Shown: positions 16,332 through 24,008 of the stretch, one piece after another
Position numbering within the stretch: the first letter of the stretch is position 1
How the letters are laid out: every line of letters starts with the position of its first letter
Source: Hymenobacter busanensis
GTDB lineage: Bacteria; Bacteroidota; Bacteroidia; Cytophagales; Hymenobacteraceae
Reading direction: 5' to 3'
DNA length: 64,000 bases
Assembly (NCBI RefSeq): GCF_008727865.1
Contig: NZ_VTWU01000001.1
Span: 930,001-994,000, forward strand
Notes under the pieces: model-generated
Seen by the model: only the letters and a program-made list of their open reading frames with translations
Told to the model about the DNA's origin: nothing
Databases searched by the model: none
Program-made: the position numbers and the translations under genes

Positions 16332-16450
16332 AGCAAGTATTTCGGGAGCAGACGGGAAAATACGGGAAAGCCCGTTGCCAACACGCCTTCGGTGCTAATT
16401 TCGCCGCCGGGGCTGCGCAGGCGCACGCCTCCGAAGCAAACCTATTGGCA

Positions 16451-17197
16451 ATGAACGAGTGGATGGATTGGGCGCGGCTGGCGCGGCGCGTGGCGCTGCA
16501 GGTGCTGGCGTCGTTGTTTCTGGTTACGGTAGCCTGGGTTCTGGTATACCGGTGGGTGTCGCCGCCGGCCACGTGGCTGATGCTGGAGCGCCGCAGCCAC
16601 CGGCCCGAAGCCAATTACGGCGGCTTGCTGCCCGAAAATGCCTCGCGGCGCATCAACTACCGCTTCCGCGGGCTCGACGAAGTGTCGCCGCAACTGCCCC
16701 TGGCGCTGGTGGCGGCCGAGGACCAACGGTTTCAGCAGCACCACGGCTTCGACCTCGACGCCATTCAGAAAGCGGCCAAAAGCAATATTGCGGGCGGTAA
16801 ACAGCTGCGCGGCGGCAGTACCATCTCGCAGCAGGTGGCCAAAAACGTGTTTTTGTGGCAGGGCCGCAGCTACGTGCGCAAAGCCGCCGAAGCCTACTTC
16901 ACGGTGCTCATCGAGCTGCTCTGGAGCAAGCAGCGCATTCTGGAAGTGTACCTGAATGTGGCCGAAATGGGCGACTGTATTTTCGGGGCCGAAGCCGCCG
17001 CGCAGCGGTATTTCGGCAAGCCTGCCAAGAGCCTGAGTCCGGCCGAAGCCGCCTTGCTGGCTGCTGTGCTGCCCAATCCGCTGAAGTTTCAGGCCGGGCG
17101 GCCGGGGCCGGCTGCCCGGGCCAAGCAGCGCCGCGTGCTGCGCAACATGCGCCGCCTGGGCGGCACCACCTTTGTGCGTAGCCTGCTGCAAGACTAA
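16451..17197 (+). CDS. mtgA: Monofunctional biosynthetic peptidoglycan transglycosylase
   Basis: GT51 glycosyltransferase that polymerises lipid II into glycan strands at the outer face of the inner membrane. 248 residues from ATG 16451: one transmembrane segment (about 15-35), then the GT51 motifs LALVAAEDQRFQQHHGFD (catalytic Glu90), GGSTISQQVAKNVFLW, and KQRILEVYLNVAEMG, then FGKPAKSLSPAEAALLAAVLPNP. No transpeptidase domain is attached. The following lipoprotein gene starts 10 bases later and probably shares the transcript. Confidence 0.95.
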   Translation: MNEWMDWARLARRVALQVLASLFLVTVAWVLVYRWVSPPATWLMLERRSHRPEANYGGLLPENASRRINYRFRGLDEVSPQLPLALVAAEDQRFQQHHGFDLDAIQKAAKSNIAGGKQLRGGSTISQQVAKNVFLWQGRSYVRKAAEAYFTVLIELLWSKQRILEVYLNVAEMGDCIFGAEAAAQRYFGKPAKSLSPAEAALLAAVLPNPLKFQAGRPGPAARAKQRRVLRNMRRLGGTTFVRSLLQD

Positions 17198-17207
17198 GCC
17201 ATAACCC

Positions 17208-17687
17208 ATGACCAAAACGTTCCAGCAGCTATTCGTAGCTGCCGCCCTGGCCGCGCTGAGCGCCTGCGGGAGCCCGCAGCCCCAAACGCCCACGGCTACT
17301 CCGGCCGCGCCGCGCCCGGCCAGTACGCAAACGGCTATTCGGGCCGTGCTGGCCGACCAAGCCACCGCCTGGAACCGGGGCGATGTGGCCGGCTACATGC
17401 AAGGCTACTGGCAGAGCGACTCGCTGCTGTTCATCGGCAAAAACGGCCCCCAGCGCGGTTGGCAGCGCACCCTCGACAACTACCGCCAGAGCTACCCCGA
17501 TGCCGCCGCCATGGGCCAGCTCGACTTCAACCAGCTACGCATTACCCCGATTGGGCCCAACGCGGCGCACGTGGTGGGGCACTGGCATTTGGCCCGCCCG
17601 CAAAAAGGCGACCTGCAAGGCTGGTTCACGCTGCTTTTCCGCGAAATCGACGGCCGGTGGGTGATTGTGGCGGATCATTCGAGCTGA
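17208..17687 (+). CDS. NTF2-like (SnoaL/DUF4440) lipoprotein
   Basis: 159-residue predicted lipoprotein. The signal MTKTFQQLFVAAALAALSACG has a lipobox with Cys20-21 region (LSAC). The mature part has the NTF2-like layout: a first helix AIRAVLADQATAWNRGDVAGYMQGYW, strand SLLFIGKNGPQRGW, helix TLDNYRQSYPDAA and C-terminal strands HVVGHWHLAR and FTLLFREIDGRWVIVADHSS. Such domains bind small molecules or act as enzymes; no active site can be assigned. It follows mtgA by 10 bases. Confidence 0.8.
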   Translation: MTKTFQQLFVAAALAALSACGSPQPQTPTATPAAPRPASTQTAIRAVLADQATAWNRGDVAGYMQGYWQSDSLLFIGKNGPQRGWQRTLDNYRQSYPDAAAMGQLDFNQLRITPIGPNAAHVVGHWHLARPQKGDLQGWFTLLFREIDGRWVIVADHSS

Positions 17688-17719
17688 CGATATCCGCTAG
17701 TTGACATGCAAGAACCGGA

Positions 17720-18118
17720 ATGAAAAAGGTCGCTGATTTTATCTACTATGCGGTTTACTGCGCAATAGCCCGAGGACCGGCGAGGGAAGCCCGAACGCAC
17801 ACTGTCCTGAACGTGTATTTTATCGTGCTGGTGAGCAGCGTTATGCTCAATGCTGCCCGGTTCTTGGGAGCTTACAAGCCGTCTTTAGTGCTTCTATTGG
17901 GTATGATTATGCTCCCGTGTATATCAGGGAAAGGTATTGAAGCCTACTTCGAGCGCAGACATTCTATGGTAATGCGTAAGTATGGTTACCCCCGACAGCT
18001 TAATATTTTATTCACCGGAGTCGTCTGCTTCGTGACTCTGCTGGGGTTGTTGGTGCTTTGTGCTTCCGGAATCAGCTGGGGCAGGGCTTCCGTCCAAGCC
18101 GCATTACTTCACCGGTAA
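17720..18118 (+). CDS. Unknown membrane protein
   Basis: 132-residue protein of no family that I recognise. Three hydrophobic segments are visible (about 26-42, 52-66 and 95-118). The basic loop ERRHSMVMRKYGYPRQ lies between the second and third, favouring a cytoplasmic loop. Base composition is less GC-rich than its neighbours. The stop codon lies inside the left arm of a 23-bp hairpin (18110-18170). Confidence 0.55.
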   Translation: MKKVADFIYYAVYCAIARGPAREARTHTVLNVYFIVLVSSVMLNAARFLGAYKPSLVLLLGMIMLPCISGKGIEAYFERRHSMVMRKYGYPRQLNILFTGVVCFVTLLGLLVLCASGISWGRASVQAALLHR

Positions 18119-18170
18119 CAGCACAAGAGCTGCCATTCCAAGGACGACAGCTCTTATGCTGTTACCGGTG
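18110..18170. terminator. Long hairpin between convergent genes
   Basis: Arms 18110-18132 and 18148-18170 pair over 23 bp with one mismatch (a G-U wobble in minus-strand RNA) and a 15-base loop. It has no T-run. The upstream gene's stop codon (18116-18118) sits in the arm. Probably a transcript end or stabilising hairpin. Confidence 0.6.
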
Positions 18171-18192
18171 GGCAAGGAGCGGAACCCGAATG

Positions 18193-19359
18193 TTATTTCT
18201 TCCCTTCCTGCGCGGCTACGTCGCCGGGGTCTTCGGGGGTGGCTTCGTCCTTCTGCTTTTCGGCCTGCACGGCGGGTATGGCTTCGCTGAAAACCAAGCC
18301 TTGCGCCGCGGCGTGTTTGGCGGCTTCCACGGTATCTTTCACGAGCAGCATTTCAACGTTGTCTCCGCGCAGCTCCTCCGATACTTTGCTTACCAGGGCC
18401 GAGCGTTCGGGCAGGTTCACGTCGCGGATGTAGATGGCCAACACACGGCCGGGGTGCCGGCGCACCACCTCGCGGTAAATGTTGGCGTCTTCCTGGCCCG
18501 AGTCGCCGATGAGCACGAAGGGCAGTTTGGGATAGGTGAGCAGCAGGTTGTCGATTTCCTTGAGCTTGTGGCCGTGGTGCTCGGAGGCGTCGCCGGATTT
18601 TTTGCGCTTCAGGGCCATGTCGCGCAGCAGGAGCGGGCCCGGCGGAATTTCGTTCAGGGCCAGGAAATCCTCCAGTAAATCGTACAGGTTCCAGGGCGAC
18701 GAGGAGACGTAGAAAAACGGGTTGTTGCGTTTGCCGTTGCGCCCCAGCTGCAGCTGCCGGTAAAACTCGGCTACGCCTTTGAAGGGCATACGCGAGCGGG
18801 CGTTGCGCAGCAGCACCGTGCGGGCCATGCGCAGCAAATCGGTAGCCGCAGTCTGAATAACGGTGTCGTCGAGGTCGGAAATGATGCCGTATTCGGCGTC
18901 GTGGGCGGGCACCAGCACGGGGGCGTGGGCTACCCGTTGGGCAGGCAGCGGAGCGGGGGCGTGCAGCAGCTCTACTTCCACCGGATGCCACATAAAATCC
19001 ACGGCCGGGCTCAGCTGCTGCGGCTCCAGGTTTAGGGTGAAATAACCTTCCTCATCCGTCACCACCGCATGTTCCGAGCCGTCGCCGGGGCGAATGAGCA
19101 GCTGCGCGCCGGGAATTTCCTGCGAATCGAACCGGCGGTACATGTTCAGCAGGTTGTGCCAGCGCGAGTCGGCCGGATCGGGCTCGGTAATGCCTTTGTC
19201 GGTGAGCACCCGGCCTTTCACGTAGAGGCGCTCGGGCGTGCCGTAGCTGCGGTAGGGCAGCACCTGCACCTCGTGCAGCAGGCCCAGGCGGGTGCGGGCG
19301 CGGCGGAGCAAGTCGTCGGCGTTTTCGGCGAGGTCGGAGAGGCGGTCGAGTAGAGGCAT
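18193..19359 (-). CDS. App1-type phosphatidate phosphatase (DUF2183)
   Basis: 388-residue protein with the App1 catalytic domain of the HAD superfamily. The key motif is GIISDLDDTVIQT (DxDxT), followed by FFYVSSSPWNLYDLLEDFL and PFVLIGDSGQEDANIYREV, with HGHKLKEIDNLL between. In yeast App1 this domain dephosphorylates phosphatidic acid; bacterial substrates are not settled. The N-terminal third (VKGRVLTDKGI... through PAVDFMWHPVEVELL) looks like a beta-sandwich accessory domain. The C-terminal tail is acidic and low-complexity. No signal peptide. Confidence 0.88.
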   Translation of the reverse strand: MPLLDRLSDLAENADDLLRRARTRLGLLHEVQVLPYRSYGTPERLYVKGRVLTDKGITEPDPADSRWHNLLNMYRRFDSQEIPGAQLLIRPGDGSEHAVVTDEEGYFTLNLEPQQLSPAVDFMWHPVEVELLHAPAPLPAQRVAHAPVLVPAHDAEYGIISDLDDTVIQTAATDLLRMARTVLLRNARSRMPFKGVAEFYRQLQLGRNGKRNNPFFYVSSSPWNLYDLLEDFLALNEIPPGPLLLRDMALKRKKSGDASEHHGHKLKEIDNLLLTYPKLPFVLIGDSGQEDANIYREVVRRHPGRVLAIYIRDVNLPERSALVSKVSEELRGDNVEMLLVKDTVEAAKHAAAQGLVFSEAIPAVQAEKQKDEATPEDPGDVAAQEGKK

Positions 19360-19460
19360 GGTAATAAACGGATGCGGGGCGAAACTACGGTACGGCGCGT
19401 TTCAATACGTTGTTGGCCGCCGTGCGTATGTTGTGAAGGTCTTTTTCGGAATTGCAGTTG

Positions 19461-20003
19461 ATGTTTATGCGAATTGTGATTGGAGCCAGCGCGCTGCTGG
19501 CATTGCTCGGCAGTTGCGCGGGCGCCAGCCGCCTGCCGGCCGCTCCTGATGGCGTAGAACTAACCGTGCAGCCCCAAGCCGACAGCGCCTTCAATATTGT
19601 GTGGCTGCGGGCCCGTGTGCACAACCGGAGCCCCCGGCGGGTTTGGATACTGCAGCAGCGCGACTCGGTGGACTTGGCTTGCACCATGAATTGGGGCATC
19701 GCGCTAAGCGGATTTACGCCTAAAGGCGATACGCTAGCTTTTTGCGACCAATGTATAATCGACGCCAGGCCCCAATATGTAGCCCTTGAGCCCGGCGCCC
19801 AACGCATCACCTACCTCAAAGTGAACTTCAATTACGTGTTTCCACGCAACGAATTATCAAGACTGCCGGCCCCGTGCGATAAATACATCAATAGAACCCA
19901 CGGGGAGTATCGATTTCAGGTGGTCTACAAAGACCATTGGCGAAGGAAGCGGGACAGCTTACCGCACTTTATCGGTAACACAGCCATCATCAAGCGTAAA
20001 TAA
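19461..20003 (+). CDS. Unknown lipoprotein
   Basis: About 180-residue predicted lipoprotein, starting at ATG 19461 or 19467. The signal MRIVIGASALLALLGSCAG has a lipobox at GSC. The mature part is rich in beta-strand-like stretches (GVELTVQPQADSAFNIVWLRARVHN, RRVWILQQRDSV) and contains a CDQC pair (FCDQCIIDARP), possibly a disulfide or metal site. I do not recognise a family. It stands alone with its own terminator. Confidence 0.6.
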   Translation: MFMRIVIGASALLALLGSCAGASRLPAAPDGVELTVQPQADSAFNIVWLRARVHNRSPRRVWILQQRDSVDLACTMNWGIALSGFTPKGDTLAFCDQCIIDARPQYVALEPGAQRITYLKVNFNYVFPRNELSRLPAPCDKYINRTHGEYRFQVVYKDHWRRKRDSLPHFIGNTAIIKRK

Positions 20004-20039
20004 AAAAGCCCCGCTGCGAAGTGCAGCGGGGCTTTTTTT
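20001..20039. terminator. Bidirectional intrinsic terminator
   Basis: A 17-bp perfect stem (20001-20017 with 20023-20039) with five-base loop and A/T-runs at both ends, beginning at the lipoprotein stop codon and facing the convergent M48 gene. Confidence 0.85.
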
Positions 20040-20054
20040 ATTGGGAAACCCAAA

Positions 20055-20873
20055 TTACAGATTCGCCTTCAGCGTTTGCAGATTGCTGTTGCTGGGCGTG
20101 CGGTTGCGGCAGTTCAGTTCGGTCGCCTTCGTCTGAATGGCCTGAATGCGCGAACCGGGGTTGGGGTGCGTGCTCAGGAACTCGGGCGTGCCCGACCCGC
20201 CATTCTCCGCTTCAGCCTTGATGAAAAAGCCCGCCGCGCCGTCGCAGGCGTAGGTGCCGGTGTTGTTGAGGTAGATGACCGAGTACTGGTCAGCCTCGTT
20301 CTCGAAGTCGCGGCTGAACTTGAGCGTGCCCAGGCCGGCCGCAATCTGCGCCAGCTGGTTGGGGTTTTCGCCCAGCACCACGCTCAGCAGCAGGTTGATG
20401 CCGTATTCGTTCTGCAGCTGGCGCGAGGTGTGCCGGCGGTCGGCGTGGGCCATTTCGTGGCCCAGCACGCCGGCCAGCTCGCTCTCGTTGTCGAGGTATT
20501 TGATGAGGCCGCTGAACACGTAAATGTGCCCGCCAGGCGAGGCAAACGCGTTCTGGATGGCGTCGTCTTTGATGATTTTCACGTCCCAGGCAAAATCGGT
20601 GCGGTGCTCAAGCTGGCCGGAGTTCAGGATTTTTTGCACCACGGCGTCCAGCGCCTGGTAGGCGGCGGGGTTGCTGGCGCGTTCCACCAGTTGGCCCTTG
20701 GCGCGGTAGGTCGAGTCGGTTTGGCGTGCTACCTGGTCGCCCAGGGCAATATCGTCTTCGATGCTGAACAGGACGGGGTTGCCTTTGTCATCGGTACAGG
20801 AAGCAGCGGTGCCGGCCAGCCCGAGGGCGAGGGCACCGAGCAGGTAAAATCGGGAGAAGGCGTTGCGAAGCAT
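20055..20873 (-). CDS. M48 family metalloprotease lipoprotein
   Basis: 272-residue lipoprotein: ATG 20873 gives MLRNAFSRFYLLGALALGLAGTAASC (lipobox AASC, Cys26). The protease domain has SPGGHIYVFSGLIKYLDNESELAGVLGHEMAHADRRH, with HExxH at 139-143, and the C-terminal FLSTHPNPGSRIQAI block. FENEADQYSVIYL supplies the likely third zinc ligand. It is of the LoiP/BepA-like group acting at the periplasmic face of the envelope, and is a diverged relative of the enzyme at 12651. Confidence 0.9.
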   Translation of the reverse strand: MLRNAFSRFYLLGALALGLAGTAASCTDDKGNPVLFSIEDDIALGDQVARQTDSTYRAKGQLVERASNPAAYQALDAVVQKILNSGQLEHRTDFAWDVKIIKDDAIQNAFASPGGHIYVFSGLIKYLDNESELAGVLGHEMAHADRRHTSRQLQNEYGINLLLSVVLGENPNQLAQIAAGLGTLKFSRDFENEADQYSVIYLNNTGTYACDGAAGFFIKAEAENGGSGTPEFLSTHPNPGSRIQAIQTKATELNCRNRTPSNSNLQTLKANL

Positions 20874-21088
20874 GTGCAAAAAGGTGGGTGGTGCAAAAGA
20901 GAAAACGCGGAGTGGCTGGGCAGGGTCTAGAAAAAACAGTGCCAGTCCGCTTCTGTGGGCCGATACGGGCAGAAGGCGCGCGGCGTTGCCGGGAGGCAGC
21001 AAAACCGAATGAGCATGGCTGTGCCGCGGCGTTGTGCGTACAAACGCGAGCCGCCAGCTTGTGGGCGGTCGACTTTCGTATTCCCGCT

Positions 21089-22210
21089 ATGCCCACCCTC
21101 TCAGCCCCTGCCCGCCCCAAAGTCAAGAAAAAGAAGCTCGCGCCCGTGGAGGCCGAAGCCCACGAGTTGTACAAAGATCCAGCCCGGCAGGCCGAGTTGG
21201 CAGGCCTGCGCTACGTGGGCGACTTGCAAAAAGGGGGCATTGCGCGCCAGCCAGCCCATAACGGCCACTTCAAATTTGTGAATGCGAAGGGCGAGAAAAT
21301 CACCGATGAAAAGACGCTGGCCCGCATCCAAAGCTTCGTTATTCCACCCGGCTGGTCCGATGTCTGGATTGCGGGGGCGCCCACGGCCCACCTGCAAGTG
21401 ACCGGCCGCGACCTGAAGGGCCGCAAGCAATACATCTACCATCCGCTGTGGGACCAGGCCCGCAGCCTCACCAAGTTCAGCCGCCTGCGGGCTTTCGGCG
21501 AAAAGCTCCCGGCTTTGCGCCAGCGCATTCAGCAGGACCTGAAGCGCCCGCAGCTCGACAAGCAAAAGGTGGTGGCCCTGGTGCTGATGCTAATGGACCA
21601 GTCGTTCATTCGCGTTGGCAACAAGGAATACGCCAAGAAAAACAAGAGCTACGGCCTCACCACCCTGCGCGACCGGCACGTGCAGGTAGAAGGAGCCGAG
21701 GTGCGCTTCAGTTTTGTGGGCAAAAAAGGCGTGCCGCACGATGTGACCCTGCGCGACCGGCGCCTGGCCCGCCTGGTGCAGAAATGCAAGGAGATACCCG
21801 GCCAGCACCTGTTTCAGTATTACGATGCCGACGGCCACCGGCAGGAGCTGGAATCGGGCGACGTGAACGACTACCTGCGCGAGGTGACCGGCATTGCGCT
21901 GTCGGCCAAGGATTTTCGCACCTGGGGCGGCACCGTGAAAATGGTGGAATGCTTGGAGCACATTCTGCAGGAAGAACCGGATTTGCCCAAGGAAAAGGTG
22001 CTGAAAAAAGCCGTGAAAGACGTGGCGGCTGGCCTCGGCAACACGCCCACCGTCTGCTCCAAATACTACATTCACCCGCAAGTAGTGGAGCTGTTCCAGT
22101 CCGACAAACTGGTGGATTACCTGCGCCGCCACGACGCCGACCCGGCCGAAAACGACCAGCTCACACCGGTCGAGCACTTGGTGCTTGATATGCTCAGCGA
22201 AGTGAAGTAA
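21089..22210 (+). CDS. DNA topoisomerase IB
   Basis: Eukaryotic/poxvirus-like type IB topoisomerase that relaxes supercoils through a 3'-phosphotyrosine. 373 residues from ATG 21089. The N-terminal domain has LRYVGDLQKGGIARQ and VIPPGWSDVWIAGAPTAHLQVTGRD; the catalytic domain has YGLTTLRDRHVQV, VGKKGVPHDV, DFRTWGGTVK and the nucleophile Tyr in SKYYIHP (Tyr327 by analogy). The N-terminal KVKKKK is a basic tail. It is widespread in Bacteroidota alongside topoisomerase I and IV. It is followed immediately by a large hairpin. Confidence 0.94.
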   Translation: MPTLSAPARPKVKKKKLAPVEAEAHELYKDPARQAELAGLRYVGDLQKGGIARQPAHNGHFKFVNAKGEKITDEKTLARIQSFVIPPGWSDVWIAGAPTAHLQVTGRDLKGRKQYIYHPLWDQARSLTKFSRLRAFGEKLPALRQRIQQDLKRPQLDKQKVVALVLMLMDQSFIRVGNKEYAKKNKSYGLTTLRDRHVQVEGAEVRFSFVGKKGVPHDVTLRDRRLARLVQKCKEIPGQHLFQYYDADGHRQELESGDVNDYLREVTGIALSAKDFRTWGGTVKMVECLEHILQEEPDLPKEKVLKKAVKDVAAGLGNTPTVCSKYYIHPQVVELFQSDKLVDYLRRHDADPAENDQLTPVEHLVLDMLSEVK

Positions 22211-22211
22211 A

Positions 22212-22293
22212 TGTGCGAATGTGCTAAATGGGGGTCATGTGCTAATGCTCAAATGAACACGAGCACATGACTCCTATTTAGCACATTCGCACA
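22212..22293. repeat. Intergenic nnAAATGG hairpin element A
   Basis: Arms 22212-22243 and 22262-22293 (32 bp) pair throughout, two of the pairs being G-U wobbles on the plus strand, around an 18-base loop. It starts one base after the topoisomerase stop and reaches the convergent gene's stop. Words such as GTGCTAAATG and CTCAAATG link it loosely to the elements at 44136 and 53899. It may also end both transcripts. Confidence 0.7.
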
Positions 22294-22300
22294 GTATAAC

Positions 22301-23884
22301 CTACCGGCCCGAGCCGTCCCGGTCGAACGCGTGCGAGGCGACGCCGTGGCTGCGTTTGTCTTTGGTTTCGGGGCCGGGTTCGTAGACGTTGTTGCGCCTT
22401 GTGTCGTAGAAGCGCGTTTTCTTGCCCAAGCCGGCCACGCGTGAGCTGTCTTGCACAGTGTCTTCCTGCGGCCCGCCGTAAATGTCGATGCGTGGCGAGC
22501 GGCGAACCGAGCCGGTGAGCCTGAACACGTCTTTGCCGCCCAGGCCGTGCAGCATTACCTGCCGGGTTTCGGCGGGCCGAAACGTGCGTCGGTAGCGCAA
22601 CGGCCCTTTTTTATCATCGAGCAACGAATACACCGATACCACGGTAGTTGTGTCGGTGAGCCGCTGCACCTCAAACAGTTCGTCTTCGTCGGTGCCGGGC
22701 ACCGTCACACGCTCGGCCAGCAGTTGGTAGTACGTGCGCGCTGCTGTGGGCAAAGCGGCGCGGCGGGCCTGCAGGCTGGCCACCAGCTGCGGCCCTTCAA
22801 TGGCATACACCTCGCGCGGCAGACGGCGGGCGGCGCGGGTAATTACCGAATCGGTGAGGCGCTGCTGAAGGCGTTGCGTTTCGGCGCGATACGCGGGCCA
22901 GTCCAGCTCGTGCAGCACCCGGCTGTCGATGAAGCGGGCGTTGCGGGTGTAGCCTTCAATGCTTTCGTAGCGCGGCCGGAACGTGCGGAATTTGGCCACA
23001 AACCGGCTGCCTAGCCACGCCAGCGGGCCGTCGTCGAAACGGTAGAAAACCTGGTCCCGGTCTTTGGGAACGGGCGAGAAGCGCGGACCGTCAGCCCGTT
23101 TTTCCCAGGTCCATTGGCCCTCGTGCCGGTCCCAGTCGCCCAGCCAGATATCGAGCAGGCGGGCCCGCACAAAGGTGGTTTGGTCTATTTGGGTGCCCGG
23201 CTGGGTATACAACGCCGCAAGCATGTCTTCGCTTTCCTCGATATCGACGCGCCCGCCGCCGCTGCCCGGCAACTGCTCGCCCTCCAGCTTTTCCTCCAGC
23301 ATCACCACTTTGCCCCGAAACCGTTCCGACGCCGGCCCCAGCCCGTTTTCGTCGGGGCGCACGTAGAACAGGCGCGGCGAGGTATGCCGAATGCCCGCGG
23401 CCTGTGCCAGCGGCGGCACTACAAAAGCGCCATACGGGTTGCCGGCCGAGGTTGCGTCGCGCACGATGTTGAGCAGGAACGTTTCCCGCATGGCTTTCGG
23501 GAGGGTTTTGAACGGGTCTTTGTCGAGGGAGCGAAGGGCAAATTCTCGGTTGCGCGTGCCAAGCAAGGTCATGCTGGTGGTTTGAAAGCCGCCGCCAATT
23601 TTGCCCGGGCGCAAGCCGCCGGCCACGGCCGTGCCCAAATCAAGCACCGGCATGCGCACGGGCGTGGCCCACACGCGGCGGTAATGTTGGCCAAACAGCA
23701 GCCGTTTTACCAGGCCCTGCTGGTAGTGGCGCCCGGCCGTGGCCGTAACGCTGTCGGTGCCGGCGGGCAGCGGCTCCGCGCTCAGGCGGGCATCGGGCTG
23801 AAAAAACCGGAGGCGGGCGCAGCTGCTGCCCAGCAGCAAGGCTGGTAGGAGGCAGAAGCAAACAAAGCGGCGCGGCAGGCGCAT
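22301..23884 (-). CDS. Lipoprotein with CotH-like atypical kinase motifs
   Basis: 527-residue predicted lipoprotein; ATG 23884 gives MRLPRRFVCFCLLPALLLGSSC (lipobox GSSC, Cys22). It resembles the middle domain that follows the phosphoesterase domain in long Bacteroidota outer-membrane proteins. Kinase-like signals: EFALRSLDKDP (Lys122), LGDWDRHEGQW (Asp252, Arg253, His254) and PVPKDRDQVFYRFDDG (Asp275, Asp277), in the order seen in CotH/Fam20 folds. The end has RKTRFY-like strands and NVYEPG. A divergent paralogue starts 125 bases away. The kinase idea is inference. Confidence 0.7.
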   Translation of the reverse strand: MRLPRRFVCFCLLPALLLGSSCARLRFFQPDARLSAEPLPAGTDSVTATAGRHYQQGLVKRLLFGQHYRRVWATPVRMPVLDLGTAVAGGLRPGKIGGGFQTTSMTLLGTRNREFALRSLDKDPFKTLPKAMRETFLLNIVRDATSAGNPYGAFVVPPLAQAAGIRHTSPRLFYVRPDENGLGPASERFRGKVVMLEEKLEGEQLPGSGGGRVDIEESEDMLAALYTQPGTQIDQTTFVRARLLDIWLGDWDRHEGQWTWEKRADGPRFSPVPKDRDQVFYRFDDGPLAWLGSRFVAKFRTFRPRYESIEGYTRNARFIDSRVLHELDWPAYRAETQRLQQRLTDSVITRAARRLPREVYAIEGPQLVASLQARRAALPTAARTYYQLLAERVTVPGTDEDELFEVQRLTDTTTVVSVYSLLDDKKGPLRYRRTFRPAETRQVMLHGLGGKDVFRLTGSVRRSPRIDIYGGPQEDTVQDSSRVAGLGKKTRFYDTRRNNVYEPGPETKDKRSHGVASHAFDRDGSGR

Positions 23885-24008
23885 AGGAGAGGAGTCGGAC
23901 ACTGGCAGGCTGGTAGGGTCCTTCAACGCAAGCTCGACGCAAAAGGCTATGTGAGCATCGGCAAAACCGTGGAGCCGCTGCCGGGGTATAACACGCCAAC
24001 CGGGCCTT

